Below, piece after piece: positions 1 to 5,673 of a stretch of DNA of 5,673 bases. The stretch's first letter is position 1. Each line of letters begins with the position of its first letter. Position numbers and translations under genes: made by a program. The stretch lies in assembly GCA_031264715.1 (NCBI GenBank), contig JAISDP010000266.1, forward strand, positions 1 through 5,673. The letters are read 5' to 3'. Source of the DNA: Bacteroidales bacterium. GTDB lineage: Bacteria > Bacteroidota > Bacteroidia > Bacteroidales > UBA4181. Under the pieces are notes generated by a model. It had not been told where the DNA came from, searched no databases, and saw only the letters and a list, made by a program, of their open reading frames with translations.

Positions 1-139
1 AACTCTTCAAAAAGGAATGAACGGAGTTTTTATTAACATTTCACTGTTCATTTCTTTACCCTCCGACGGACAGTTTTTTCGGAATATAATCCGTACTTTT
101 ACGGGATTTTTATATGAACGATTAATCGAACGATACGAT
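1..139. other. Non-coding leader upstream of the TPR gene
   Basis: This AT-rich stretch precedes the first gene, and I see no supportable gene in it. An ATG at 17 is in frame with the TPR gene, but it would add 41 residues of no recognisable character in front of an intact signal peptide, so it is not used. The stretch holds an imperfect hairpin (11-57), a short ccgta/tacgg inverted repeat (91-95 with 100-104), and a 10-bp perfect palindrome cgattaatcg (119-128). It also holds two copies of gaacgat (116-122 and 128-134). The octamer TACTTTTA at 94-101 matches seven of eight positions of the Bacteroides -7 consensus TAnnTTTG, but no -33 element sits at the expected distance, so a promoter here is only possible. 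Confidence 0.5.
11..57 (+). other. Long imperfect hairpin in the leader
   Basis: Bases 11-24 can pair with 44-57 over 14 consecutive positions as RNA, two of them G-U (15 with 53, 23 with 45). The loop is 19 nt (25-43). The core aatgaac/gttcatt is perfect. No T-run follows, so it does not look like an intrinsic terminator. It could be a 5' UTR structure of the TPR gene or the 3' end of an upstream transcript. The stem is AT-rich and only moderately stable. Confidence 0.4.
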
Positions 140-3100
140 ATGCCGAAAAGAATCTTCGTCGCTTGTGTTGTAGCGATGTGGGCATTATGCCACGACGTCG
201 CTTTCGCGCAAAAATCCATTGAGCAGTACGATCCCGATAAGCTTTACAAAGAAGCGGTTGCGTTTTTCGAGAAGGAGAAATATACCGCGGCGCGCAAACT
301 TTTTGCCGAGGTGATGGAAACCGCGGCGGACAAGCGCGACTATTTATATTCCAATGCACAATATTTCACTGCATTGTGTGCCATAGAACTGAATCAGCCT
401 GATGCGGAAAGCCTCTTGATGCGTTTCATCAGCGATAACCCCGACAATCCCAAAACGCCGTACGCCAATTTCCGTATGGCGCGGTACCATTATAACAATA
501 AGAAGTACAAGAAAGCCATTGAGCGGTTCGAGATGGTATCGCCACGCGACCTGGACACCGGACAGGCTGCCGAATACCATTTCCTGCTCGGGCACAGCTA
601 TTTCATGGAGCACGATAACATCAAGGCGCGCGCTTCGTTCTACCAGGTCAAGGATGGCGATTCGAAATATGCTTCCCCGGCGCTTTATTACTATTCGCAC
701 ATCAATTATATCGACAAGAATTACGAAACCGCGCTGCAAGGATTCCTGAGACTGCGTAACGACGATGCTTTTTCGGATATTGCACCCTATTATATCGCAC
801 AGATATACTACATGCAGCAAAAATACGAACAGGTGATCGAATATGCACCCAGCCTGCTCGACTCGGTCAACGCAAAACGCAGGGACGAGGTGATGCGCGT
901 GGTGGGCGAATCGTACTACCGCCTGGGACGCTACAGGGAAGCGATTCCGTATTTGGAAAGTTATGTAAAAAGCAAAAGTCCTTCGGTGGAGGACAATTAC
1001 CAGTTGGGCTTCTCCTATTACCAGACCGGCGACTGCACCAATGCTATCAAGTATTTCGAAAAAGCATCGCACAGCGCCAGTTCGCTGGGGCAAAACGCAT
1101 TGTGCCACCTGGGCGATTGCTACATCAAGGCGGGCGATAAGCAGAAGGCGCGCCTGGCTTTTTCTACTGCCGCGCAGATGAACGATGACCCCGATGCACA
1201 GGAGAACGCGCATTTTAATTTTGCCGTGCTGAGCTATGAGTTGCTGATGTCGCCCTTCAACGAAGCCATCCGGAGTTTCAACGAATACATTATTAAATAC
1301 CCGTATTCCGACAAGGTGGATGAGGCCTACAATTACCTGGTAGTAGCCTACACCACTACGCGCAACTATCGCCTGGCGCTCGAATCCATCGAAAAAATCA
1401 GGGTAAGGGACGACAAGATCAAGCGGGCTTACCAGCGTGTAGCCTTTTTTCGGGGACTGGAACTGTTCAACGACCTGAAATTCGGCGAAGCGACAGGACT
1501 GTTCGATCAATCGCTCGAATATGCCCGGTATGACGATAAGATAGCCGCCCGCTGCAACTACTGGAAAGCCGAATCGTACTACCGCGAAGGAGATTTCCAG
1601 GAAGCATACGCACTGTACAGAAGTTACCTGTCGATGCCCGGCGCAGCGCAAACCGAAGAGTACCGGCAAGCCGGCTATGGATTGGGTTATGCGGCTTTCA
1701 GCCAGAAGAAATACGCAGAGGCGCTGGGCTGGTTCCAGAAATATGTAAGCCTGATGAAGAATGTGGCTACCAAAACCGTTGCCGACTCGTACAACCGTAT
1801 CGGCGACTGCCAGTTCATGCAGCCTTCATACTGGACGGCGCTTGAAAGCTATGACCAGGCCTGGAAATACAACCTGTCGACACCCGATTACGCCTGTTTC
1901 CAAAAAGGCTTTACCTACGGACTGGTTGACCGTCAAGAAAAAAAGATCGAGACGCTGACCCAGCTTCTCGGTTCTTATCCGAAATCGAGCTATGTAGATG
2001 ACGCTTTGTTCGAAATCGGCAAAGCTTATGTAACATTGCGTAAAAATGAGCAAGCCATCAGTTCATTCAAAACCCTGATTGCCGATTATCCCAACAGCGG
2101 CTATGTGAGCAGGGCGATGCTGCAGTTGGGTCTGGTGTACTACAACATGGACAACGGCCGGGAAGCGCTGGAATATTACAAAAAGCTGATTGCCGATTTC
2201 CCGTCGTCGCCCGATGCGCGTAATGCGCTTACCGGTATCAAGAACGTATACGTAGACATGAACGATGCCGACGGTTATATCGCATACGCCGGAAGTCTTG
2301 GAAAAATGGGTAATGTAAGCCTCAGCGAACAGGACTCGCTCACCTATAAGGTGGCCGAAAACATGTACATGTCCGGCAACTGCGAAAAGGCTTCCACCAG
2401 CCTGAACAGTTACCTCGAACGTTTCCCGCAGGGTAGTTTCAAGATCAACGCCACCTTTTACCTGGCCGATTGCCGCTTGCGCGACGGCAGGTTAGACGAG
2501 GCAATGAACGGTTTCGAATATGTCATCGCCCAGCCGCGCAGCATGTTCTCCGAACAGGCTTTGATGTCGGCTTCGGCCATCTACTTCAACCGGGGCGAAT
2601 ACGAAGAGTCGCTGCAATCGTACCGGCGGCTCGAAGCAGAAGCCGAAATTGCCGGCAACATAACGGATGCCCGCATCGGGATCATGCGTTGCCAGTACCG
2701 GCTGAAAAGCTACAGGGAGGTTATTGAAACAGCCCGGAAAGTATTGGATAACAAAGACCTTCCGGCTGAGAATATCCGCGAAACCGAATTTATCCTGGCG
2801 CAATCGTATCGCGAAAGCGAAGACTTGGCCAATGCATTGACCGAATACCGCAAAGTAGCCGGGGAAGTGAGCAGCGTGGAAGGCGCCGAATCGAAGTATT
2901 ACATCATCGAGATACTGTTGCAGCAAAACAGGATGAAAGAAGCCGAGGATGAAATTTTCGACTTTGCAGCCAAAAACACGCCGCATCAATACTGGATGGC
3001 CAAGAGTTTTATCCTGCTGAGCGACATCTATGCGGCCGGGAAGGACGATTTCCAGGCAATCCACACCCTGCAAAGCGTGATCGACAATTACGAGTCGAAG

Positions 3101-3211
3101 GACGACGGTATCCTCGAATTGGCTACCAATAAGAAGAAAGCGCTCGAAGACAGGACTCACGCCGTGAAAGAACAAAAGCAGGAAGACCTGGAGATTGAAA
3201 TTAACAATTAA
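140..3211 (+). CDS. Secreted multi-TPR repeat protein, probably periplasmic
   Basis: The product is 1023 residues. Residues 1-23 are a typical Sec signal peptide: MPKR, a hydrophobic core, then AFA before Q24, with no lipobox. This signal fixes the start at 140 rather than at the in-frame ATG at 17. Nearly all the rest consists of tetratricopeptide-type helix pairs, starting near residue 29 (LYKEAVAFFEKEKYTAARKL). The most canonical pair is at about 618-690, where two units end in ADYP and ADFP. A conserved-looking C-terminal unit (YWMAKSFILLSDIY, from residue 951) precedes a charged tail of about 20 residues. There is no enzyme motif, so the role is most likely a protein-interaction scaffold in the periplasm. 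Homologues of this size beside a barrel gene are, to my knowledge, common and functionally undefined in Bacteroidota. The barrel gene follows on the same strand, so an operon is likely. The start has no Shine-Dalgarno sequence, which is usual for the phylum. Identification as a TPR protein is firm; the cellular role is inferred. Confidence 0.93.
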   Translation: MPKRIFVACVVAMWALCHDVAFAQKSIEQYDPDKLYKEAVAFFEKEKYTAARKLFAEVMETAADKRDYLYSNAQYFTALCAIELNQPDAESLLMRFISDNPDNPKTPYANFRMARYHYNNKKYKKAIERFEMVSPRDLDTGQAAEYHFLLGHSYFMEHDNIKARASFYQVKDGDSKYASPALYYYSHINYIDKNYETALQGFLRLRNDDAFSDIAPYYIAQIYYMQQKYEQVIEYAPSLLDSVNAKRRDEVMRVVGESYYRLGRYREAIPYLESYVKSKSPSVEDNYQLGFSYYQTGDCTNAIKYFEKASHSASSLGQNALCHLGDCYIKAGDKQKARLAFSTAAQMNDDPDAQENAHFNFAVLSYELLMSPFNEAIRSFNEYIIKYPYSDKVDEAYNYLVVAYTTTRNYRLALESIEKIRVRDDKIKRAYQRVAFFRGLELFNDLKFGEATGLFDQSLEYARYDDKIAARCNYWKAESYYREGDFQEAYALYRSYLSMPGAAQTEEYRQAGYGLGYAAFSQKKYAEALGWFQKYVSLMKNVATKTVADSYNRIGDCQFMQPSYWTALESYDQAWKYNLSTPDYACFQKGFTYGLVDRQEKKIETLTQLLGSYPKSSYVDDALFEIGKAYVTLRKNEQAISSFKTLIADYPNSGYVSRAMLQLGLVYYNMDNGREALEYYKKLIADFPSSPDARNALTGIKNVYVDMNDADGYIAYAGSLGKMGNVSLSEQDSLTYKVAENMYMSGNCEKASTSLNSYLERFPQGSFKINATFYLADCRLRDGRLDEAMNGFEYVIAQPRSMFSEQALMSASAIYFNRGEYEESLQSYRRLEAEAEIAGNITDARIGIMRCQYRLKSYREVIETARKVLDNKDLPAENIRETEFILAQSYRESEDLANALTEYRKVAGEVSSVEGAESKYYIIEILLQQNRMKEAEDEIFDFAAKNTPHQYWMAKSFILLSDIYAAGKDDFQAIHTLQSVIDNYESKDDGILELATNKKKALEDRTHAVKEQKQEDLEIEINN

Positions 3212-3240
3212 TAATTAACAATTAATAATTAATAATTGTC
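3199..3240. repeat. AATTAAY heptamer tandem repeat across the stop codon
   Basis: Six consecutive 7-bp units run aattaac, aattaat, aattaac, aattaat, aattaat, aattgtc. The first two units encode the last residues (I-N-N) and the TAA stop of the TPR gene, and the others fill the spacer. The first four units can equally be read as two exact 14-bp copies. The AT-rich tract could act as spacer or as an A/T-rich upstream region for the barrel gene. Unit-number changes would alter spacing but hardly the protein, because TAA recurs in all frames. Confidence 0.85.
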
Positions 3241-3292
3241 GTGAAAATTAGAATTATAAAACAGCAAAATATGCGCCGGTTCATCAATATTA

Positions 3293-3354
3293 CCCCTGAA
3301 TCCCCTGAAGGGGACTTTTGCAAAGCGCCGGAAGTCATCGGTTTCCTTTCAGGG
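3293..3354. repeat. Palindromic repeat block in the barrel-gene leader
   Basis: The octamer cccctgaa occurs twice (3293-3300 and 3302-3309). The second copy forms a hairpin, tcccc-tgaa-gggga (3301-3314). A distal ttcaggg (3348-3354) is the reverse complement of ccctgaa in either copy, so alternative pairings exist. The block is GC-rich beside the AT-rich heptamer tract and lies just before the natural signal-peptide start at 3367. Its short stem closed by a GAA-type loop resembles the stem-loops in the 3' region of this window, which suggests dispersed palindromic repeats rather than coding sequence. It can be translated in frame, but the peptide looks like repeat translation. Confidence 0.55.
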
Positions 3355-3366
3355 ATCGGGGGTGGA

Positions 3367-5112
3367 ATGGCAAAGTATCCCGTATGGTGCTTCTTCATCA
3401 TTTGTCACCTGTCGCTTGTCACATCCTTTGCACAGGAAAAGGACAACCTGAACCGGGAACTGGTTTTGGTGCGTCCGTATGAGCCGTCGGTCACCGATGC
3501 GCAAAAAATCAGCACATTACCCAGCCTGAAAGACTCCTTCAGCATCAAGCCCGCGTTTGAGTACTCCATCCGGTCGCGGCGCATCGACACCCGGTTCGAC
3601 GTCAGCCCGATCGCCCCGGCCAAATTGCAGCCGCTTCCGCAACCGAAGCTCTACCACGGGTATATAAAAGCCGGCGCGGGTGCGGGCAGTATTCCGAACG
3701 TACTGGGTGAAGCCGCTTTCAACACGCTGCGGAGCAAAGACTATGCGGCAGGCGGATTTTTCAAATACAACGGTGCGACGGGTAAAGTAAAACTGGATAA
3801 TGGCGAAAAGGTATTTGCCGGGAATACGGATGCTGTCGGGAAAGTGTACGGGCAAAAATTCCTTCACAGCGCCATCCTTTACGGAGATGCCGGAGCTTCG
3901 GGAACAACAGCCTATAATTACGGATACAATACGCGCGCCGTGGACGCAGCCGGTATTCCGATCGACACATCCTTTGCCAAAGGCGACATACGCAAACGCT
4001 ATTTCTTCGCCGATGCCAATATCGGGATACGTTCGTCGCATTTCAAAACCGAACAGTTGAATTATGATCTGCAACTTGGTTACAAATATGCGCACAACAA
4101 GCTGGATGACATGTATGTGCCCAACTATGTGCCCGATCCTGACGGTAGCGGTTACGTGAAGTATAACGAAAATGCGGTCAACTTCAAAGCGCAACTGGAC
4201 AACAACATGTTCGGCGGCAATGTGAATTTCGACCTTTTCAATCGCAGCAACGCTTTCGATTCGCTGCGCCATAACTTTGCCGTCGACATCAACCCGTGGT
4301 TCACGCTTGATAACGACAGCATCCGGTTGCAGGTCGGCATGCGCTTAGCCATGTACAAAGAAGGCGACGGCAACATGCAATACAAGATTTACCCGAAAAT
4401 GGAGTTCCAGTTCACGCTGCTGAAGGATATTTTCATTCCTTTCGTGGGGATCGACGGTTATCTCCGGCCCAACACCTGGCGCAGCCTCGTTACCGAAAAC
4501 CCGTTCATTACCCCGGGGCTTGCCGTTCCCCTCACCAAAACCAAGCTGCAGGTGTATGCCGGGTTGAAAGGTACGCTTACCACCAAGCTGTCCTATTACC
4601 TGCGCGCTGATTTCTCCACTTCCGAAAAGGAATGTTTCTTTGTGAACGATACTTCCTACTCGCGCGTGCAGAATTATTTCACCGTAGTTACCGACGACCT
4701 GAACACATTCAGCCTCAAGGGCGAACTGTACTTCAATCCTGTGGAAAGCCTCGACCTGGACATCAAGGCGACTTATTTCAGCTACCAGCCGTCGACAGAA
4801 AGATATGCATGGCACAAGCCGGAATACACCATCGAGTTCAATGCAAAATACAACCTGCGTAACAAGATCATTACCAATTTCGGCATTATGAGCATCGGTA
4901 AACGTTACGCCAAAACATTCTACGACCCCGAAAACGAATATTCCATACTCAAAGGCGTGATCGATTTCAACCTCGGCGTCGAATACCGGTATACCAAAAG
5001 CCTTTCGTTCTTCCTGAAACTCAATAACCTCAGCGGAACAAAGTATTACAGGTGGAACTTCTACCCGTCGCAACGCTTCAATGCGATGGTCGGATTTACG
5101 TATTCGCTGTAA
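3367..5112 (+). CDS. Outer-membrane beta-barrel protein, TonB-receptor-like without plug
   Basis: From the ATG at 3367 the product is 581 residues. Residues 1-22 form a Sec signal peptide (MAKYPVWCFFIICHLSLVTSFA, cut before Q23). In-frame starts at 3271 (ATG) and 3241 (GTG) would bury this signal behind 32 or 42 extra residues translated from repeat sequence. The ATG at 3271 does have an A-rich upstream stretch of the kind Bacteroidota favour. The mature N-terminus has an extended segment, VRPYEPSVTDAQKI (35-48), and RRIDTRFDVSPIAPAKL (71-87). From about 94 to the end the sequence alternates polar and aromatic or hydrophobic residues with Gly- and Asn-rich turns, as in transmembrane beta-strands. 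The end, LNNLSGTKYYRW (552-563) then MVGFTYSL, resembles the last strands of TonB-dependent receptors. There is no plug domain, and the protein is shorter than usual receptors (about 700-1000), so TonB-driven uptake is doubtful. It probably works with the TPR protein encoded upstream. Ligand unknown. Confidence 0.9.
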   Translation: MAKYPVWCFFIICHLSLVTSFAQEKDNLNRELVLVRPYEPSVTDAQKISTLPSLKDSFSIKPAFEYSIRSRRIDTRFDVSPIAPAKLQPLPQPKLYHGYIKAGAGAGSIPNVLGEAAFNTLRSKDYAAGGFFKYNGATGKVKLDNGEKVFAGNTDAVGKVYGQKFLHSAILYGDAGASGTTAYNYGYNTRAVDAAGIPIDTSFAKGDIRKRYFFADANIGIRSSHFKTEQLNYDLQLGYKYAHNKLDDMYVPNYVPDPDGSGYVKYNENAVNFKAQLDNNMFGGNVNFDLFNRSNAFDSLRHNFAVDINPWFTLDNDSIRLQVGMRLAMYKEGDGNMQYKIYPKMEFQFTLLKDIFIPFVGIDGYLRPNTWRSLVTENPFITPGLAVPLTKTKLQVYAGLKGTLTTKLSYYLRADFSTSEKECFFVNDTSYSRVQNYFTVVTDDLNTFSLKGELYFNPVESLDLDIKATYFSYQPSTERYAWHKPEYTIEFNAKYNLRNKIITNFGIMSIGKRYAKTFYDPENEYSILKGVIDFNLGVEYRYTKSLSFFLKLNNLSGTKYYRWNFYPSQRFNAMVGFTYSL

Positions 5113-5203
5113 TCACATACCGCAGGGGGTGATCCCAGTCGTGGTCGGAAGATGTAATAAGCTTTGAAAGAGCGTAATCAATAGCGTAGGGCAACCGTCT
5201 TGT
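5113..5203. other. Non-coding start of the 3' region
   Basis: I see no gene here and no terminator directly after the barrel gene. An atcac/gtgat inverted repeat (5112-5116 with 5129-5133) and a five-pair stem-loop gcttt-gaa-agagc (5161-5173, one G-U pair) are present. The latter has the same short-stem, three-base-loop form as the palindromes further downstream. The stretch therefore probably belongs to the same repeat cluster. Confidence 0.5.
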
Positions 5204-5393
5204 GATGCCGGGAGGCATCTAATTTGGATAACCCCGGGCAAGCCGCAGGCGCAGCCCGGGGAGGGGTCGGCGCCTCCCCGTCCGAACTGCGAAGCAGTTC
5301 AACCCGCTACGGGTTGCGGGATAACGCTGTCCTCCGTAGTACCCCGTGTTGCGCTTCGCAGGGGGTTATCGACATTGGATGCCTTCCGGCATC
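5204..5393. repeat. 190-bp palindromic element with 32-nt inverted ends (REP/BIME- or MITE-like)
   Basis: The left end (5204-5235) and the reverse complement of the right end (5362-5393) agree at 28 of 32 positions. Each end contains a 6-bp palindrome of the form gatgcc-N4-ggcatc (loops GGGA on the left, TTCC on the right), a six-base linker, and a perfect nine-base gataacccc/ggggttatc block. Between the ends lie hairpins ccccgggc/gcccgggg (5232-5239 with 5254-5261), ggggagg/cctcccc (5258-5264 with 5273-5279), gaactgc-gaa-gcagttc (5284-5300) and aacccg-cta-cgggtt (5301-5315). A small tgcg-ctt-cgca (5350-5360) follows. A reading frame crosses the element but starts at TTG and consists of repeat translation, so I do not call it a gene. 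No transposase and no obvious flanking target duplication are visible. The class assignment is inference; the inverted structure is direct. Confidence 0.75.
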
Positions 5394-5426
5394 CGATCGC
5401 AAGAGCGAAACATTTCGTACGTATTT

Positions 5427-5440
5427 TGCCCGTCAGGGCA
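5427..5440. repeat. Short palindrome tgccc-gtca-gggca
   Basis: A perfect 5-bp stem (5427-5431 with 5436-5440) encloses a four-base loop. It stands about 34 bases beyond the 190-bp element and is followed by an A-rich stretch with no gene. It belongs in form with the other short GC-stem palindromes of the region. Too short to assign a function. Confidence 0.5.
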
Positions 5441-5478
5441 TTCATAGCAATAGAAATCAATACGAAAAACACCAACAA

Positions 5479-5495
5479 AATCTCCGTAGGAGATT
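5479..5495. repeat. Palindrome aatctcc-gta-ggagatt
   Basis: A perfect 7-bp inverted repeat (5479-5485 with 5489-5495) encloses the triloop GTA. The CC-GTA-GG core recurs in looser form elsewhere in the region, for example ccgtag at 5334-5339 and ccgtacgg at 5627-5634. No T-run follows, so it is not a terminator by itself. Most likely one unit of a dispersed palindromic repeat family. Confidence 0.6.
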
Positions 5496-5504
5496 CATGA
5501 TATG

Positions 5505-5525
5505 AAATCCCATACGGGGTTTTTT
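5505..5525 (+). terminator. Possible weak intrinsic terminator
   Basis: Bases 5505-5511 pair with 5516-5522 (seven pairs, one G-U) around the loop atac, and six T residues run from 5520 to 5525. The GC part of the stem is only three pairs, and the outer A-T pairs use up part of the T-run, so termination would be inefficient. It may equally be another unit of the palindromic repeat family that happens to end in T residues. Confidence 0.45.
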
Positions 5526-5528
5526 AGT

Positions 5529-5557
5529 GGGTCAGGTGTCGGAGTAGCGCCTGTCCC
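5529..5557. repeat. Interrupted hairpin ggg-t-caggtg / cgcctg-t-ccc
   Basis: Nine pairs (one G-U) with a single T-T mismatch form between 5529-5538 and 5548-5557 around a nine-base loop. No T-run follows. No gene overlaps it on either strand. It sits between two terminator-like hairpins. I have an unverified impression that this block recurs downstream of such palindromes in other Bacteroidales genomes. Confidence 0.4.
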
Positions 5558-5583
5558 CCTGTCAGACATTCAAATAAAACGAT

Positions 5584-5620
5584 AAAACCCTTCCGGATTT
5601 TACATTCCGGAAGGGTTTTT
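5584..5620. terminator. Strong, probably bidirectional intrinsic terminator
   Basis: A perfect 14-bp stem forms between 5584-5597 and 5606-5619, with the GC-rich core cccttccgga/tccggaaggg and an eight-base loop. The right arm runs into five T residues (5616-5620), and the left arm begins with four A residues, so it can also stop transcription from the right. It lies about 470 bases after the barrel gene stop. It may end that transcript with a long structured 3' UTR, or serve a gene on the opposite strand lying mostly beyond the window. Confidence 0.88.
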
Positions 5621-5673
5621 ATGAATCCGTACGGGGAATTATCAATGCATCAATACAGGAAGCTCAACAGGAT
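5621..5673. other. Short tail after the terminator, nothing assignable
   Basis: The tail contains an 8-bp palindrome ccgtacgg (5627-5634). On the minus strand an open frame of ten codons enters from the right edge and stops at TGA (5644-5642). This would suit a convergent gene using the bidirectional terminator, but ten codons are too few to call it. Confidence 0.3.

Noticed and set aside
94..101. TACTTTTA as a Bacteroides-type -7 promoter element
   Set aside because: Seven of eight positions fit TAnnTTTG, but no TTG-type -33 element lies 19-21 bases upstream and the region is AT-rich, so it is not listed as a promoter.
17..139. Upstream ATG at 17 as the start of the TPR protein
   Set aside because: AAGGA directly abuts this ATG with no spacing, and the extension would place 41 unrelated residues before a complete signal peptide.
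344..1669. Long open frame (441 codons) on the minus strand inside the TPR gene
   Set aside because: It is antisense to a clear TPR-encoding frame with a signal peptide. Its hydrophobic, valine- and isoleucine-rich product is what the complement of such a gene gives, and it has no domain.
2492..3175. Minus-strand open frame (227 codons) over the end of the TPR gene
   Set aside because: Shadow of the TPR frame. The + strand shows repeat structure to its last residues, and the minus frame shows no family features.
3313..3320. GACTTTTG as a -7 element for the barrel gene
   Set aside because: One mismatch to the consensus, no -33 partner, and it lies within the palindromic repeat block. Co-transcription from upstream is simpler.
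4345..5073. Minus-strand open frame (242 codons) inside the barrel gene
   Set aside because: Antisense shadow of the beta-barrel frame, whose alternating strand pattern and C-terminal motif are convincing.
5224..5505. 93-codon open frame over the 3' repeat region
   Set aside because: It starts at TTG, runs through the inverted-repeat element and several palindromes, and its product is low-complexity with no recognisable domain. It is best explained as chance translation of repeats.
5204..5525. CRISPR array
   Set aside because: The repeated structures are palindromes of differing sequence and spacing, not near-identical direct repeats with regular unique spacers, and no cas gene is present.
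5642..5673. Possible 3' end of a convergent minus-strand gene (reads PVELPVLMH then stop)
   Set aside because: Only ten codons lie inside the window. The bidirectional terminator makes it plausible, but nothing identifies it.

Overview
The window looks like chromosomal DNA from a member of the Bacteroidota, probably Bacteroidales. Three things point that way. Both proteins have signal peptides ending in an 'A-Q' junction, the start codons lack clear Shine-Dalgarno sequences, and the gene pair itself is of a Bacteroidota type: a very long periplasmic TPR protein followed by an outer-membrane beta-barrel of the 'TonB receptor-like' kind with no plug domain. No taxonomic marker gene is present, so this is inference from style and family.

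Layout: positions 1-139 are a non-coding, AT-rich leader with a long imperfect hairpin and a small palindrome just before the first start codon. Positions 140-3211 encode a secreted 1023-residue TPR-repeat protein. A 42-bp run of AATTAAY heptamers covers its stop codon and fills the start of the spacer. Next comes a short palindromic repeat block (about 3293-3354), which is translatable in frame with the second gene but is probably not part of its mature protein. Positions 3367-5112 encode a 581-residue outer-membrane beta-barrel protein, with possible earlier starts at 3271 or 3241. Both genes are on the + strand and were probably transcribed together. They likely form one envelope module, with a periplasmic superhelical scaffold and a barrel partner, but no substrate can be read from the sequence.

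The last 561 bases (5113-5673) contain no convincing gene and are densely structured. The core is a 190-bp element (5204-5393) bounded by 32-nt inverted repeats (28/32 identical). Each repeat carries its own small palindrome and a GATAACCCC block, and the element encloses a chain of further GC-rich hairpins. More short stem-loops follow (5427-5440, 5479-5495, 5505-5525, 5529-5557), and a strong 14-bp intrinsic terminator closes the region (5584-5620). This looks like a REP/BIME-like or MITE-like palindromic repeat cluster. It is the most unusual part of the window. Whether it acts as a mobile repeat, a structured RNA or a 3' UTR element cannot be decided from one copy.
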